Below are positions 1-5,931 of a stretch of 9,059 bases of DNA, one piece after another. The DNA comes from Nitriliruptorales bacterium (lineage in GTDB: Bacteria > Actinomycetota > Nitriliruptoria > Euzebyales > Egibacteraceae), in the NCBI GenBank assembly GCA_007133145.1, contig SLNF01000282.1, forward strand, positions 1 through 9,059. Direction: 5' to 3'. Under the pieces are notes generated by a model that was given only the letters and a program-made list of their open reading frames with translations, ran no database searches and was not told the DNA's origin. Positions within the stretch are counted from its first letter, which is position 1. Each line of letters begins with the position of its first letter. The position numbers were made by a program, and so were the translations under genes.

Positions 1-87
1 GCCGCCCTCGACGAGCGCCTCAACGACGTCGGCTACATCGTCCCCGGCCTCGGCGACTTCGGCGACCGGCTCTTCGGCACCGGCTAG
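1..87 (+). CDS. upp: Uracil phosphoribosyltransferase, C-terminal end (partial)
   Basis: Only the last 28 codons and the TAG stop are in the window; the gene begins before base 1. The peptide carries the C-terminal signature YIVPGLGDFGDRLFGT, which is highly characteristic of bacterial uracil phosphoribosyltransferase, where this tail contributes to the uracil site (family knowledge). The enzyme is a cytosolic pyrimidine-salvage enzyme that makes UMP from uracil and PRPP. The usual residue after GLGD is Ala; here it is Phe, a small variation. The PRPP-binding part lies outside the window and cannot be checked. The next gene starts 174 bp downstream behind its own probable operator, so upp is probably a separate transcription unit. 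Confidence 0.93.
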   Translation, partial: AALDERLNDVGYIVPGLGDFGDRLFGTG

Positions 88-159
88 CCCCGGGCCGCCA
101 CGGCCGGACGGGGGCGGGGCGGGGCCCCGGGGCGAGGCGCCCGGGGGGGCGGGACCGAT

Positions 160-189
160 CCTCATCGAATCCTCATCGGGGCCTCATCG
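160..189 (+). promoter_or_regulatory. Triple 11-bp-period direct repeat, probable OmpR/PhoB-type operator
   Basis: The octamer CCTCATCG occurs three times without mismatch, starting at 160, 171 and 182, so the copies sit exactly 11 bp apart on one DNA face. Winged-helix regulators of the OmpR/PhoB family bind as head-to-tail dimers to direct repeats with about this period (family knowledge). The array ends 72 bp before the secreted-protein ATG, where an activator touching the -35 region could sit. A poor -10-like GATGCT lies at 209-214. The gene for an OmpR-family regulator follows at 832, so autoregulation is the natural inference. No binding has been shown. Confidence 0.6.
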
Positions 190-261
190 TCGCCTTCGAC
201 GGCGCGCCGATGCTGTCATCACGAGCCGAACGGCCGGGGCGCCCGGCTGAGGAGGAAGACG

Positions 262-699
262 ATGACCGCCACCGCACGAAGGACCGCGACACTGCTCGCC
301 ATCGGCGCGCTCGCCCTCGGCGTCGTCCTCGGCGGCCCGGTGCTCGCCGGGCAGGACGACGGGGCGTCCCAAACCCCGGGGCAGGCCGAGACCGCGGGGC
401 AGGCCGAGACCGCGGGGCAGGCCGAGACCGCGGGGCAGGCCGAGACCGCACAGCGGGCGCTGCGCGACGGCACCTGCCTCGAGCACCCCGACGCACATGC
501 GGAGCGACAGGCCGAGCGCGCCGAGCACCGCGCCGCGCGGGAGGAGCACCGGGCAGCGCACGAGGGTCGGCAACGCGGCGCCGCCGCCGAGGATCGCCGG
601 GAGGAGCGCGGTGCGCACCGCGAGGCACGGCGCGCCGAACGGGAGGCGCGCCACGCCGACGCCACGTGCCCCCACACCGCTGACGCAGCCTCGGAGTAG
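262..699 (+). CDS. Secreted His/Glu/Arg-rich protein with GQAETA repeats, function unknown
   Basis: This is a 145-residue protein that I do not recognise as a named family. The start is set by a strong Shine-Dalgarno AGGAGG at 250-255, six bases before the ATG. The N-terminus is a clear signal peptide: Arg-Arg at 6-7, a hydrophobic core at about 8-28, and a probable signal-peptidase site after VLA at about residue 29. Residues 40-63 are four copies of GQAETA. The rest (about 64-145) is hydrophilic and probably helical, dense in Arg, Glu and Ala. It carries eight histidines and exactly two cysteines (C72, C136), which could form a disulfide or bind metal. It lies between a probable response-regulator operator and a two-component pair, so it may be the regulated output or an extracytoplasmic accessory of the sensor, comparable in role to CpxP-like proteins. 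That role is inferred from context only. Confidence is high for the reading frame and low for function. Confidence 0.8.
   Translation: MTATARRTATLLAIGALALGVVLGGPVLAGQDDGASQTPGQAETAGQAETAGQAETAGQAETAQRALRDGTCLEHPDAHAERQAERAEHRAAREEHRAAHEGRQRGAAAEDRREERGAHREARRAEREARHADATCPHTADAASE
379..450 (+). repeat. Four tandem 18-bp repeats encoding GQAETA
   Basis: The 18-bp unit GGGCAGGCCGAGACCGCG is repeated four times in frame (379-396, 397-414, 415-432, 433-450). The only difference is the last base of the fourth copy (A instead of G, synonymous Ala). Near-perfect identity at the DNA level, including third positions, points to recent expansion by slippage or unequal crossover, so copy number may vary between strains. 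The repeat lies in the linker between the signal peptide and the charged domain. Confidence 0.95.
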
Positions 700-743
700 C
701 GCGACGACCGCGGCGTGGGTCGCATCGACGGCGGGACGGGTCA

Positions 744-778
744 CCTCGTCGGCGAGGTTGGTCGCCTCGCCGGTGGGG
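744..778 (+). terminator. GC-rich hairpin between secreted-protein gene and response regulator
   Basis: Bases 744-757 can pair with 765-778 around a 7-base loop (758-764). The core is a perfect GGCGAGG/CCTCGCC stem (751-757 with 765-771), extended to about 14 pairs with three G-U wobbles in plus-strand RNA. It lies 45 bp after the secreted-protein stop and 54 bp before the regulator start. There is no following T-tract, so a classical intrinsic terminator is unlikely. It could act as a partial terminator, RNA-end stabiliser or attenuator that lowers regulator/kinase expression relative to the secreted protein. It could also be chance pairing in GC-rich DNA. Confidence 0.35.
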
Positions 779-831
779 CGGGCCTCAGCCGTCACGTGGC
801 GCCGAGCCGGCCCACCGGGGAGGATGAGGGC

Positions 832-1518
832 ATGACCGCGGTGCCGCTCGTCCTCGTCGTCGACGACGACGCGTCGATCCGCTCGGCGCTCGACCGGGCG
901 CTGCGCCCGGAGGGCTTTGGGGTCGCGACCGCCGCGGACGGCGCGGCGGGGCTCGCCGCGCTCACCTCGGCCAGCCCCGATGTCGTCGTGCTCGACCTCG
1001 CGATGCCCGACCTCGACGGGGTCGAGGTCCTGCGCCGGGCCCGGGGCGACGGCCACGACGTCCCGGTCCTCGTGCTCTCGGCCCGTGAGGAGGTCGGCGA
1101 CCGCGTCGAAGCGCTGCAGGCCGGCGCCGACGACTACCTCGTCAAGCCCTTCGACCTCGCCGAGCTCGTCGCGCGGCTCCACGCGCTGTTGCGCCGCCGG
1201 CCGGCCGGCACCGACGTGCCACTGTCGGTCGGGGACCTCACCATCGACCCCGCGCGCCGCAGGGTGCGACGCGGCGCACGCGAGCTCGAGCTCACCGCCC
1301 GGGAGTTCGAGCTCCTCGAGTGCCTCGCCCGCCACGCCGGCATCGTGCTGTCCCGCGGGCAGCTGCTCGAGCGCGTCTGGGGCTACGACTTCCCGACCGA
1401 GACCAACGTCGTCGACGTCTTCGTCGGCTACCTGCGTCGCAAGCTCGAGGCGGAAGGCGAGCCGCGGATGCTCCACACCGTCCGCGGCGCTGGCTTCGTC
1501 CTGCGGGCCGAGGCGTGA
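832..1518 (+). CDS. OmpR/PhoB-family two-component response regulator
   Basis: This is a 228-residue DNA-binding response regulator of usual family length. The receiver domain is at about 6-118, with the acidic pocket D11-D12-D13, phospho-acceptor D55 (VVVLD at 51-55), conserved Ser83 at the Thr/Ser switch position, and K105 in the LVKPF motif. The C-terminal winged-helix domain (about 130-226) shows the family motifs LTAREFELLECLA and NVVDVFVGYLRRKL, with the terminal TVRGAGFVL wing. The open frame extends upstream, but the start at 832 is chosen because a Shine-Dalgarno GGGGAGG lies at 817-823 and the receiver fold begins directly after it. The gene overlaps the kinase gene by GTGA, so the two proteins should be made together as partners. 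Subfamily resemblance is to MprA/TcrA-like actinobacterial regulators. The probable target is the repeat array at 160-189 (inference). Confidence 0.95.
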   Translation: MTAVPLVLVVDDDASIRSALDRALRPEGFGVATAADGAAGLAALTSASPDVVVLDLAMPDLDGVEVLRRARGDGHDVPVLVLSAREEVGDRVEALQAGADDYLVKPFDLAELVARLHALLRRRPAGTDVPLSVGDLTIDPARRRVRRGARELELTAREFELLECLARHAGIVLSRGQLLERVWGYDFPTETNVVDVFVGYLRRKLEAEGEPRMLHTVRGAGFVLRAEA

Positions 1519-2918
1519 CCGGCACGCTGCGGGGTCGGGTCGCGCTCGCCGCCGGCGCGCTCGTCGCCGTCGCCGTGCTCGCGACCGGCACCGTCCTCAC
1601 CGAGGGGTTCGCCGCGACCGAGCGCGCCGCGCTCGACGCCCGCCTCACCGAGCGTGCCGCCGAGGCCACGACCCTCGCCGAGCGCGGTCACGGGCGCATG
1701 GCCGAGGGTCGCCCAGGCGGGGCGGTCGGTCGCCTCGCGCGTCTCGTCGACGGCGAGCCCGAGCTGCTGCGCATCATCGAGGACGGCGAGGTCGTCCACG
1801 AGGCCGGCAGCGAGGTTGGCGCGAGCCTGCCCCTGCCGACGGAGGCCGGGCTCGCCGACCTCGAGGACACCGAGGGCGGACCCTGGCGCGCCTACGCCGT
1901 CGACGAGGACGACCGGACGATCCAGGTCGCCGCCCCGACCGCGCTCCTCGAGGAGCGCCTGTCGACCCTGCGCCTGCGCACGCTCGTCGTCGGCGGGCTC
2001 GCGGTGGCCCTCGCCGGCGGGGCAGCCTGGGCGCTCAGCGGCGTCGCGCTCGTGCCGCTCGCGCGGTTGCGCGCCACCGCCCACGAGGTCGCCGCGACCG
2101 GCGACCTCACCGGGCGGGTCGGCGTGGGGCCCCACGACCCTGCTGAGGTCCGCGCGGTCGCCGAGGCCTTCGATGGCATGCTCGCCCGCCTCGAGCAGGC
2201 GCGGGCCGCGACTGACGACGCCCTCGAGGCCGCACGCCGCTTCGCCGCCGACGCCGGGCACGAGCTGCGCACCCCCCTCACGGGCCTCGGCGCGAACCTC
2301 GACACCCTGGCCCGCAACCCCGACCTCGACGCCGAGGCCCGCGCCGAGGCGGTCGCGGCAGCCGGTGCCGAGCAGCGCCGCCTCGTCGGGCTCCTCGACG
2401 CCCTGCAGGCGCTCGCGCGCGCCGACGCCGCCGTCGCCGACGAGGACGTCGACCTCGCCGAGGTCGCCGACGCCGCGGTCGAGGCGGCCACCGAGCGCCA
2501 CCCCGCCGCCGCCTTCGGTCTCGAGGGAGCCGAGCGCGCCCCGGTGCGCGGCTCCGCCGACGGGCTGCGGATCGCCGTCGACAACCTCCTCACCAACGCC
2601 GCGGTGCACGGAGGGGGGCGCGCCGCGGTCCGTCTCGACGTCGGGGAGGGGTGGGTCGCCCTCACCGTCGACGACGACGGCCCCGGCATCGCCCCCGACG
2701 AGCGCGAGCGCGTCCTCGGGCGCTTCGTGCGCGGACGGGACGCCGTCGGTGGGGGCTCGGGGCTCGGGCTCGCGATCGTCGCGGCGATCGCGGGGGCCCA
2801 CGGCGGCGCGCTCACGATCGACGACGCGCCACTCGGCGGGGCACGGGTGCGCCTGGCGCTGCCGGCCGGTCGCCCCGCGGCGGATCCTCAGGCCGGGGTC
2901 GGGTCCCAGCGGCCGTAG
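1515..2918 (+). CDS. Sensor histidine kinase, HAMP type, partner of the upstream regulator
   Basis: This is a 467-residue membrane sensor kinase starting with GTG inside the regulator stop (GTGA overlap). The layout is: a short cytoplasmic N-terminus; transmembrane helix 1 at about 9-29; an extracytoplasmic sensor region at about 30-157 with no recognisable ligand motif; transmembrane helix 2 at about 158-181; and a HAMP linker at about 180-232 with VPLARLRATAHEVAATGDL. The dimerisation/phospho-acceptor helix carries HELRTPL with H249. The ATPase domain has an N box VDNLLTNA (N357 and N361), G1 DDDGPGIA (D388, G389, G391), F-box-like RFVRG (403-407) and G2 GSGLGLA (414-420). It autophosphorylates on H249 and should pass the phosphate to D55 of the adjacent regulator. 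The signal is unknown; the secreted protein at 262-699 is a candidate partner. The last 31 bp overlap the end of the flavin reductase gene on the other strand. Confidence 0.95.
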   Translation: MTGTLRGRVALAAGALVAVAVLATGTVLTEGFAATERAALDARLTERAAEATTLAERGHGRMAEGRPGGAVGRLARLVDGEPELLRIIEDGEVVHEAGSEVGASLPLPTEAGLADLEDTEGGPWRAYAVDEDDRTIQVAAPTALLEERLSTLRLRTLVVGGLAVALAGGAAWALSGVALVPLARLRATAHEVAATGDLTGRVGVGPHDPAEVRAVAEAFDGMLARLEQARAATDDALEAARRFAADAGHELRTPLTGLGANLDTLARNPDLDAEARAEAVAAAGAEQRRLVGLLDALQALARADAAVADEDVDLAEVADAAVEAATERHPAAAFGLEGAERAPVRGSADGLRIAVDNLLTNAAVHGGGRAAVRLDVGEGWVALTVDDDGPGIAPDERERVLGRFVRGRDAVGGGSGLGLAIVAAIAGAHGGALTIDDAPLGGARVRLALPAGRPAADPQAGVGSQRP

Positions 2919-3385
2919 CGGCCCTCGTAGTAGAGCAGCGGCGGCGCGTCGACGGGCCGGTCGAGGCGGGTGACCTCCCCGAGGACGACGCTGTGGTCGC
3001 CGCCGGGCAGCGCCTCGTGGACGTCGCAGTCGAGGTGGGCCACCGCCCCGTCGAGCAACGGCGCGCGGCTGCGCGAGGCCGGTCGCCAGCCGACGCGGGC
3101 GAATTGCTCGGCGCCGAAGGGGCGGTCGGGCCGGGCGAACCACGTCGCGGTCGCGGCCTGGTCCTCGGCGAGGATGTTGACCGCGAAGGAGCCGGCGCTG
3201 AGGAGGAGGTCGTGCATCCACGCGCGGCGGGCGACGCAGACGAGGACGAGCGGAGGGTCGAGCGAGACCGAGGTGAAGGCGTTGGCCGTCATGCCGTGGA
3301 GCATGCTCGGGCTCGCCGTCGTCACGACGGTCACCCCGGTGGCGAAGCGCCCGACGGCGGCCTTGAAGTCCTGCGGGTCGATCAT
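2888..3385 (-). CDS. Flavin reductase family (FMN-binding split barrel) protein
   Basis: This is a 165-residue cytosolic protein. Family motifs are RFATGVTVVTT (13-23), GMTANAFTSVSLDPPLVLVCV (about 31-51), FAVNILAEDQ (67-76), GDHSVVLGEV (129-138) and PLLYYEGRYG (149-158). Together these identify the HpaC/HsaB-like flavin reductase group, which uses NAD(P)H to reduce free FMN or FAD for a partner flavin-dependent monooxygenase. No such oxygenase gene is seen in the window, so the partner is unknown. The start at 3385 follows a GAGGGG ribosome site (3391-3396) and precedes the conserved FATGVTVV block; a longer frame upstream reads into low-complexity Arg-rich sequence in another gene and is rejected. 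The ATG overlaps the stop of the upstream PIG-L gene (ATGA, 3382-3385), implying coupled translation. Some family members bind flavin or heme without being dedicated reductases, so exact substrate is open. Confidence 0.9.
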   Translation of the reverse strand: MIDPQDFKAAVGRFATGVTVVTTASPSMLHGMTANAFTSVSLDPPLVLVCVARRAWMHDLLLSAGSFAVNILAEDQAATATWFARPDRPFGAEQFARVGWRPASRSRAPLLDGAVAHLDCDVHEALPGGDHSVVLGEVTRLDRPVDAPPLLYYEGRYGRWDPTPA

Positions 3386-4239
3386 GTCAGCCCCTCGAGG
3401 AGGTCGCGCTCGAACGCGGCGGTGGGCACGTCCGAGCGGTGGCGCACGAACCACTCCGTGCCGAAGACCGCCTCGCGGAGGTCGGCGGGCACGTTGAGGA
3501 AGAAGGAGTCGGCCCCGAGCTGGGAGCGGTGCTCGCGCAGCGCCGCCCACTTCGCGTCGATCCAGGGGACGACGTCGACCGCCGCGGTGACCTCCTCGTC
3601 GGCGACGCCCATGGGCACGTCCTCGACGCGCTCGGGCACCCCAAACGGCGAGGGCAGGCCGCGGGCGGCCAGCGCCTGCGCGCCCTCGAGGATCGCGCGC
3701 TTGGGCAGCGTCGAGAGGTAGACCTTCGCGACCCGCCAGGGCGGACCCGCCTCGGGGTAGAGCGGGGCGCAGGCGGCGGCCTCGACGGCGAGCAGGGAGA
3801 CGCGGTGAGCCTGGATGTGGTCGGGATGGCCGTAGCCGCCGTAGGCGTCGTAGGTCACGAGCACGTCGGGCTCGAAGGCGCGCACCTGCGCGACGAGCCG
3901 GCCGACGGCCTCGTCGACGTCGGCGCGCCAGAACGACCGCGGGTCGTCGTTGTCGGGGGTGCCCCTCATCCCCGAGTCGACGTAGCCGAGCAGGCGCGGC
4001 GGCCCGGCGCCGAGCCGGTCGAGCGCGCGCTCGAGCTCGGCACGGCGGACCTCGGCGAGGCGCGGGCGCACCTCGTCGGGGTCCATGCCGTCACCGACGA
4101 TCTCGCCACGCTCCCCACCGGTGCAGGTCACCACCGCGGTGCGCGCGCCGCGCGCGGCAGCGGCGGCGAGCACCCCACCGGTGCTGATGGCCTCGTCGTC
4201 GGGGTGGGCATGGACGGCCATGAGGCCGGGTGCTCGCAT
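3382..4239 (-). CDS. PIG-L family zinc deacetylase/amidase, Mca/MshB-like
   Basis: This is a 285-residue LmbE/PIG-L family metalloenzyme. The motif AHPDDE supplies zinc ligands H12 and D15 and the general base D14. The motif GGYGHPDHIQAH gives H138 and the third zinc ligand H141 (assigned by comparison with MshB). Other family marks are VVTCTGGERGEI (37-48) and GYVDSGMRGT (85-94). Actinobacterial members either deacetylate GlcNAc-inositol in mycothiol synthesis (MshB) or cleave mycothiol S-conjugates for detoxification (Mca). GGERGEI, the SQLGADSFF segment near 241-249 and the TE-F---RSDVP tail look more like Mca, while GGYGHPDH looks more like MshB, so I give no symbol. The ATG at 4239 has AGGAGG (4251-4256 on the plus strand) 11 bases upstream, slightly far. 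It is divergent from rnd and translationally coupled to the flavin reductase. Confidence 0.88.
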   Translation of the reverse strand: MRAPGLMAVHAHPDDEAISTGGVLAAAAARGARTAVVTCTGGERGEIVGDGMDPDEVRPRLAEVRRAELERALDRLGAGPPRLLGYVDSGMRGTPDNDDPRSFWRADVDEAVGRLVAQVRAFEPDVLVTYDAYGGYGHPDHIQAHRVSLLAVEAAACAPLYPEAGPPWRVAKVYLSTLPKRAILEGAQALAARGLPSPFGVPERVEDVPMGVADEEVTAAVDVVPWIDAKWAALREHRSQLGADSFFLNVPADLREAVFGTEWFVRHRSDVPTAAFERDLLEGLT

Positions 4240-4313
4240 CGGCGCGGTCGCCTCCTCGCGGCGCGGCGGGTTGCGGTCGTCGGGCCGTCACTCGCGACGG
4301 CGGGGCTCGGACG

Positions 4314-4319
4314 TATCCT
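4314..4319 (+). promoter_or_regulatory. Candidate -10 element of rnd
   Basis: TATCCT fits the actinobacterial TANNNT -10 pattern and stands out in GC-rich DNA. It lies 25 bases before the rnd ATG at 4345, predicting a start of transcription near 4326 and a leader of about 19 bases. No convincing -35 hexamer is visible 16-18 bp upstream. The 105-bp gap between the divergent PIG-L and rnd genes must also hold the promoter of the minus-strand pair, which I cannot place. Confidence 0.4.
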
Positions 4320-4344
4320 GCCCACGACGACGCGAGCCATCCAC

Positions 4345-5505
4345 ATGAGTCGCGAGACGATGACCGACGCCCCCCCGCTGCTCACCGACCCCGGTGCGCT
4401 GGCCGCGCACCTCGCCGATCTCGACGACCTCGACCCCGTCGGCGTCGACGTCGAGCGGGCCGACGCCGACCGCTACTTCCGCCGCGCCGCGCTCATCCAG
4501 GTCGGAGGCCACGGCGCCGCGGTCCTCGTCGATCCCCTCGCGATCGACGACCTCACCGCCCTCGACGCCTACCTCCGCGAGCGCGTCGTCGTGCTCCACG
4601 CGATGGAGAACGACCTCGCGCCGCTCGCGGCCGCCGGCGTCGCACCCTCCCGGGTCGAGGACACCGCTGTGGCCGCGGCCCTGCTCGGGCTGCCGACCGG
4701 CCTCGAGCCACTCCTCGCCGAGGTCCTCGGCCTCGACGGCAACGGCGAGAAGGAGCGCATGCAGCGTGCCGACTGGGAGGCGCGTCCGCTCGACGCCGCG
4801 ATGCGCGCCTACGCCGCCGCCGACGTCACCGACCTGCCCGAGCTCTGGGACGAGCTTGCCGACCGGCTCGAGGCCACCGGCCGCCGCCCCTGGTACGACG
4901 AGGAGGTCGCGGCGATCCGCGCCCAGCCCCCGATCGAGGAGCGCCGCGACTGGTCACGCGTGAAGGGCGTGGGCCGACTGCGCGACGACGCCCTCGGCCG
5001 GGCCAAGGCCCTGTGGCGCGCCCGCGAGAGGCTCGCCCGCGAGACCGACACCGCTCCGGGGCGCATCCTCGGCGACCGCGTGCTCATCAGCCTCGCCGAG
5101 CAACCCCCCTCGTCGGTGCGCGAGCTCGGCCGCCGCGGGGTGCGCCGCCAGGCGGTGCGGCGCTTCGGCGCGGACCTCATCGCCGCCCTCGAGGGCGCGC
5201 CGCCGTCGACGCCGACGCGACACGCACGACGGGCCACCGAGGCCGACCGCGCCCGGGCCGACCGACTGCGGGCCCTGCGCGCCGACGTCGCCGAGGGGCT
5301 CGGCATCGACGCGGGGGTGCTGTGCCCGAGCCGGGTGTTGCTCGGCGCCGTCCTCGCCGACCCCCACACGCCGGAGGAGCTGCGCGAGGCCGTCGGCCTG
5401 CGCACCTGGCAGTGGGAGCTGCTCGCCGAGCCGTTCTGCGAGGCGTTGGACCTCGATCAAGCGGGAACGGCTGCCGTCGACGCCGACGACGGCGACCCCG
5501 CCTGA
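4345..5505 (+). CDS. rnd: Ribonuclease D (DEDDy 3'-5' exoribonuclease with HRDC domains)
   Basis: This is a 386-residue protein, close to the usual RNase D length of about 375. The DEDDy exonuclease fold occupies about 10-180. Exo I has D35 and E37 (VGVDVERAD), Exo II has D90 (VLHAMENDLAPL), and Exo III has Y156 and D160 (MRAYAAADVTDL). The RNase D-typical ADWEARPL precedes Exo III. An HRDC domain follows at about 213-286, with RVKGVGRL at its entry, and a second, more diverged HRDC-like helical segment at about 301-370. The enzyme trims 3' ends of structured RNAs such as tRNA precursors. The start is uncertain between ATG at 4345 and ATG at 4360 (five codons shorter); neither has a strong Shine-Dalgarno. 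The frame stays open for some 300 codons upstream, but that stretch is antisense to the PIG-L gene and is rejected. A dehydratase gene follows after 38 bp. Confidence 0.92.
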   Translation: MSRETMTDAPPLLTDPGALAAHLADLDDLDPVGVDVERADADRYFRRAALIQVGGHGAAVLVDPLAIDDLTALDAYLRERVVVLHAMENDLAPLAAAGVAPSRVEDTAVAAALLGLPTGLEPLLAEVLGLDGNGEKERMQRADWEARPLDAAMRAYAAADVTDLPELWDELADRLEATGRRPWYDEEVAAIRAQPPIEERRDWSRVKGVGRLRDDALGRAKALWRARERLARETDTAPGRILGDRVLISLAEQPPSSVRELGRRGVRRQAVRRFGADLIAALEGAPPSTPTRHARRATEADRARADRLRALRADVAEGLGIDAGVLCPSRVLLGAVLADPHTPEELREAVGLRTWQWELLAEPFCEALDLDQAGTAAVDADDGDPA

Positions 5506-5543
5506 GAGCGGCGGGCACCCCGCGCAGATCAAGGAGTCATGCC

Positions 5544-5828
5544 ATGGCCGACGTGCTCACCGACGACCAGGTCCGCAGCGCCCTCGCCGACCTCGAGGGC
5601 TGGGAGGGCTCAGCCGCCGAAGGGATCTCGAAGACCTTCGCCTTCGACGACTTCCTCGGCTCGGTGGCCTTCGTCAACCGCCTCACCGGTGCCGCGGAGG
5701 CCGCGAACCACCACCCCGATCTCGCCATCAGCTGGAACAAGGTCACCGTGACGTTCGTGAGCCACTCCGCGGGAGGGGTCACCGAGGCCGACCTCGCCGG
5801 CGCGAGGGCCGCCGACGACCTCGCCTGA
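5544..5828 (+). CDS. Pterin-4a-carbinolamine dehydratase
   Basis: This is a 94-residue small cytosolic enzyme of standard family length. The active-site signature is intact: E52, then H56-H57-P58 (AANHHPDL), W64, H74 and D83, in the order and spacing of the PCD/DCoH family. It dehydrates 4a-hydroxytetrahydropterin, recycling the pterin cofactor of aromatic amino-acid hydroxylases; some bacterial copies are thought to serve other roles such as molybdopterin metabolism or moonlighting. No pterin-dependent hydroxylase is visible in the window, so the physiological partner is unknown. The start is fixed by a good AAGGAG at 5531-5536, seven bases before ATG; an out-of-frame ATG at 5539 is closer but does not give the family sequence. 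It lies 38 bp after rnd on the same strand and probably shares its transcript. Confidence 0.95.
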   Translation: MADVLTDDQVRSALADLEGWEGSAAEGISKTFAFDDFLGSVAFVNRLTGAAEAANHHPDLAISWNKVTVTFVSHSAGGVTEADLAGARAADDLA

Positions 5829-5836
5829 TCGAGGAC

Positions 5837-5876
5837 GGTCGGGTCGGCGTGCGCCGCCGCGCACGTCGGCCCGGCC
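5837..5876 (+). terminator. Long hairpin after the dehydratase gene, probable terminator
   Basis: Bases 5837-5854 pair with 5859-5876 around a CGCC loop, giving an 18-bp stem. Fifteen pairs are Watson-Crick and three are G-U wobbles in plus-strand RNA. It begins 8 bp after the dehydratase stop and lies between convergent genes. On the minus strand the three wobbles become C-A mismatches, so it should work better for the rnd/dehydratase transcript than for ispH. No U-tract follows; tail-less GC-rich terminators are often proposed in actinobacteria. Confidence 0.65.
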
Positions 5877-5931
5877 AGCCGACCGTCGGCAGGGCCCACG
5901 CCGGCCCGCCTAGCCGACCGTCGGCAGGGCC
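5862..5931 (+). repeat. 35-bp tandem duplication copying the ispH 3' end
   Basis: Two adjacent 35-bp units (5862-5896 and 5897-5931) match at 32 of 35 positions. The right-hand 20 bp of each unit, plus one more base, form a perfect 21-bp repeat (5877-5897 and 5912-5932). That core contains the palindrome GCCGACCGTCGGC. The second copy covers the last codons and stop of ispH; the first copy is a non-coding duplicate beyond the stop. Its left end also forms the right arm of the hairpin at 5837-5876. Confidence 0.9.

Noticed and set aside
87..133. Inverted repeat GCCCCGGG / CCCGGGGC after upp as a terminator
   Set aside because: The arms are only 8 bp with a 31-base loop in G/C-run sequence and no T-tract; it is not distinguishable from composition.
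379..450. Possible CRISPR-like array
   Set aside because: The units are directly abutting with no spacers, lie in frame inside a gene and encode a hexapeptide repeat.
715..831. Longer start for the response regulator
   Set aside because: The 39 extra residues precede the receiver fold, have no homology feel, contain the hairpin sequence, and the internal ATG at 832 has a good ribosome site.
184..1476. Long minus-strand open frame (430 codons) across the secreted-protein and regulator genes
   Set aside because: It is antisense to two well-supported genes, has low-complexity Gly/Leu/Arg/Glu composition and no recognisable domain; long spurious frames are expected at this GC content.
1428..3221. 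Minus-strand open frame of 597 codons opposite the histidine kinase
   Set aside because: The kinase on the plus strand has a complete ordered set of motifs. The antisense frame shows only Arg/Gly/Asp-rich filler.
3386..3550. N-terminal extension of the flavin reductase
   Set aside because: The extra 55 residues are Arg/Pro-rich and overlap the PIG-L gene in another frame; the ATG at 3385 with ATGA coupling fits the family start.
3439..4344. Upstream extension of the rnd reading frame
   Set aside because: It runs antisense through the PIG-L gene and would add about 300 residues to an RNase D that already has normal length from 4345.
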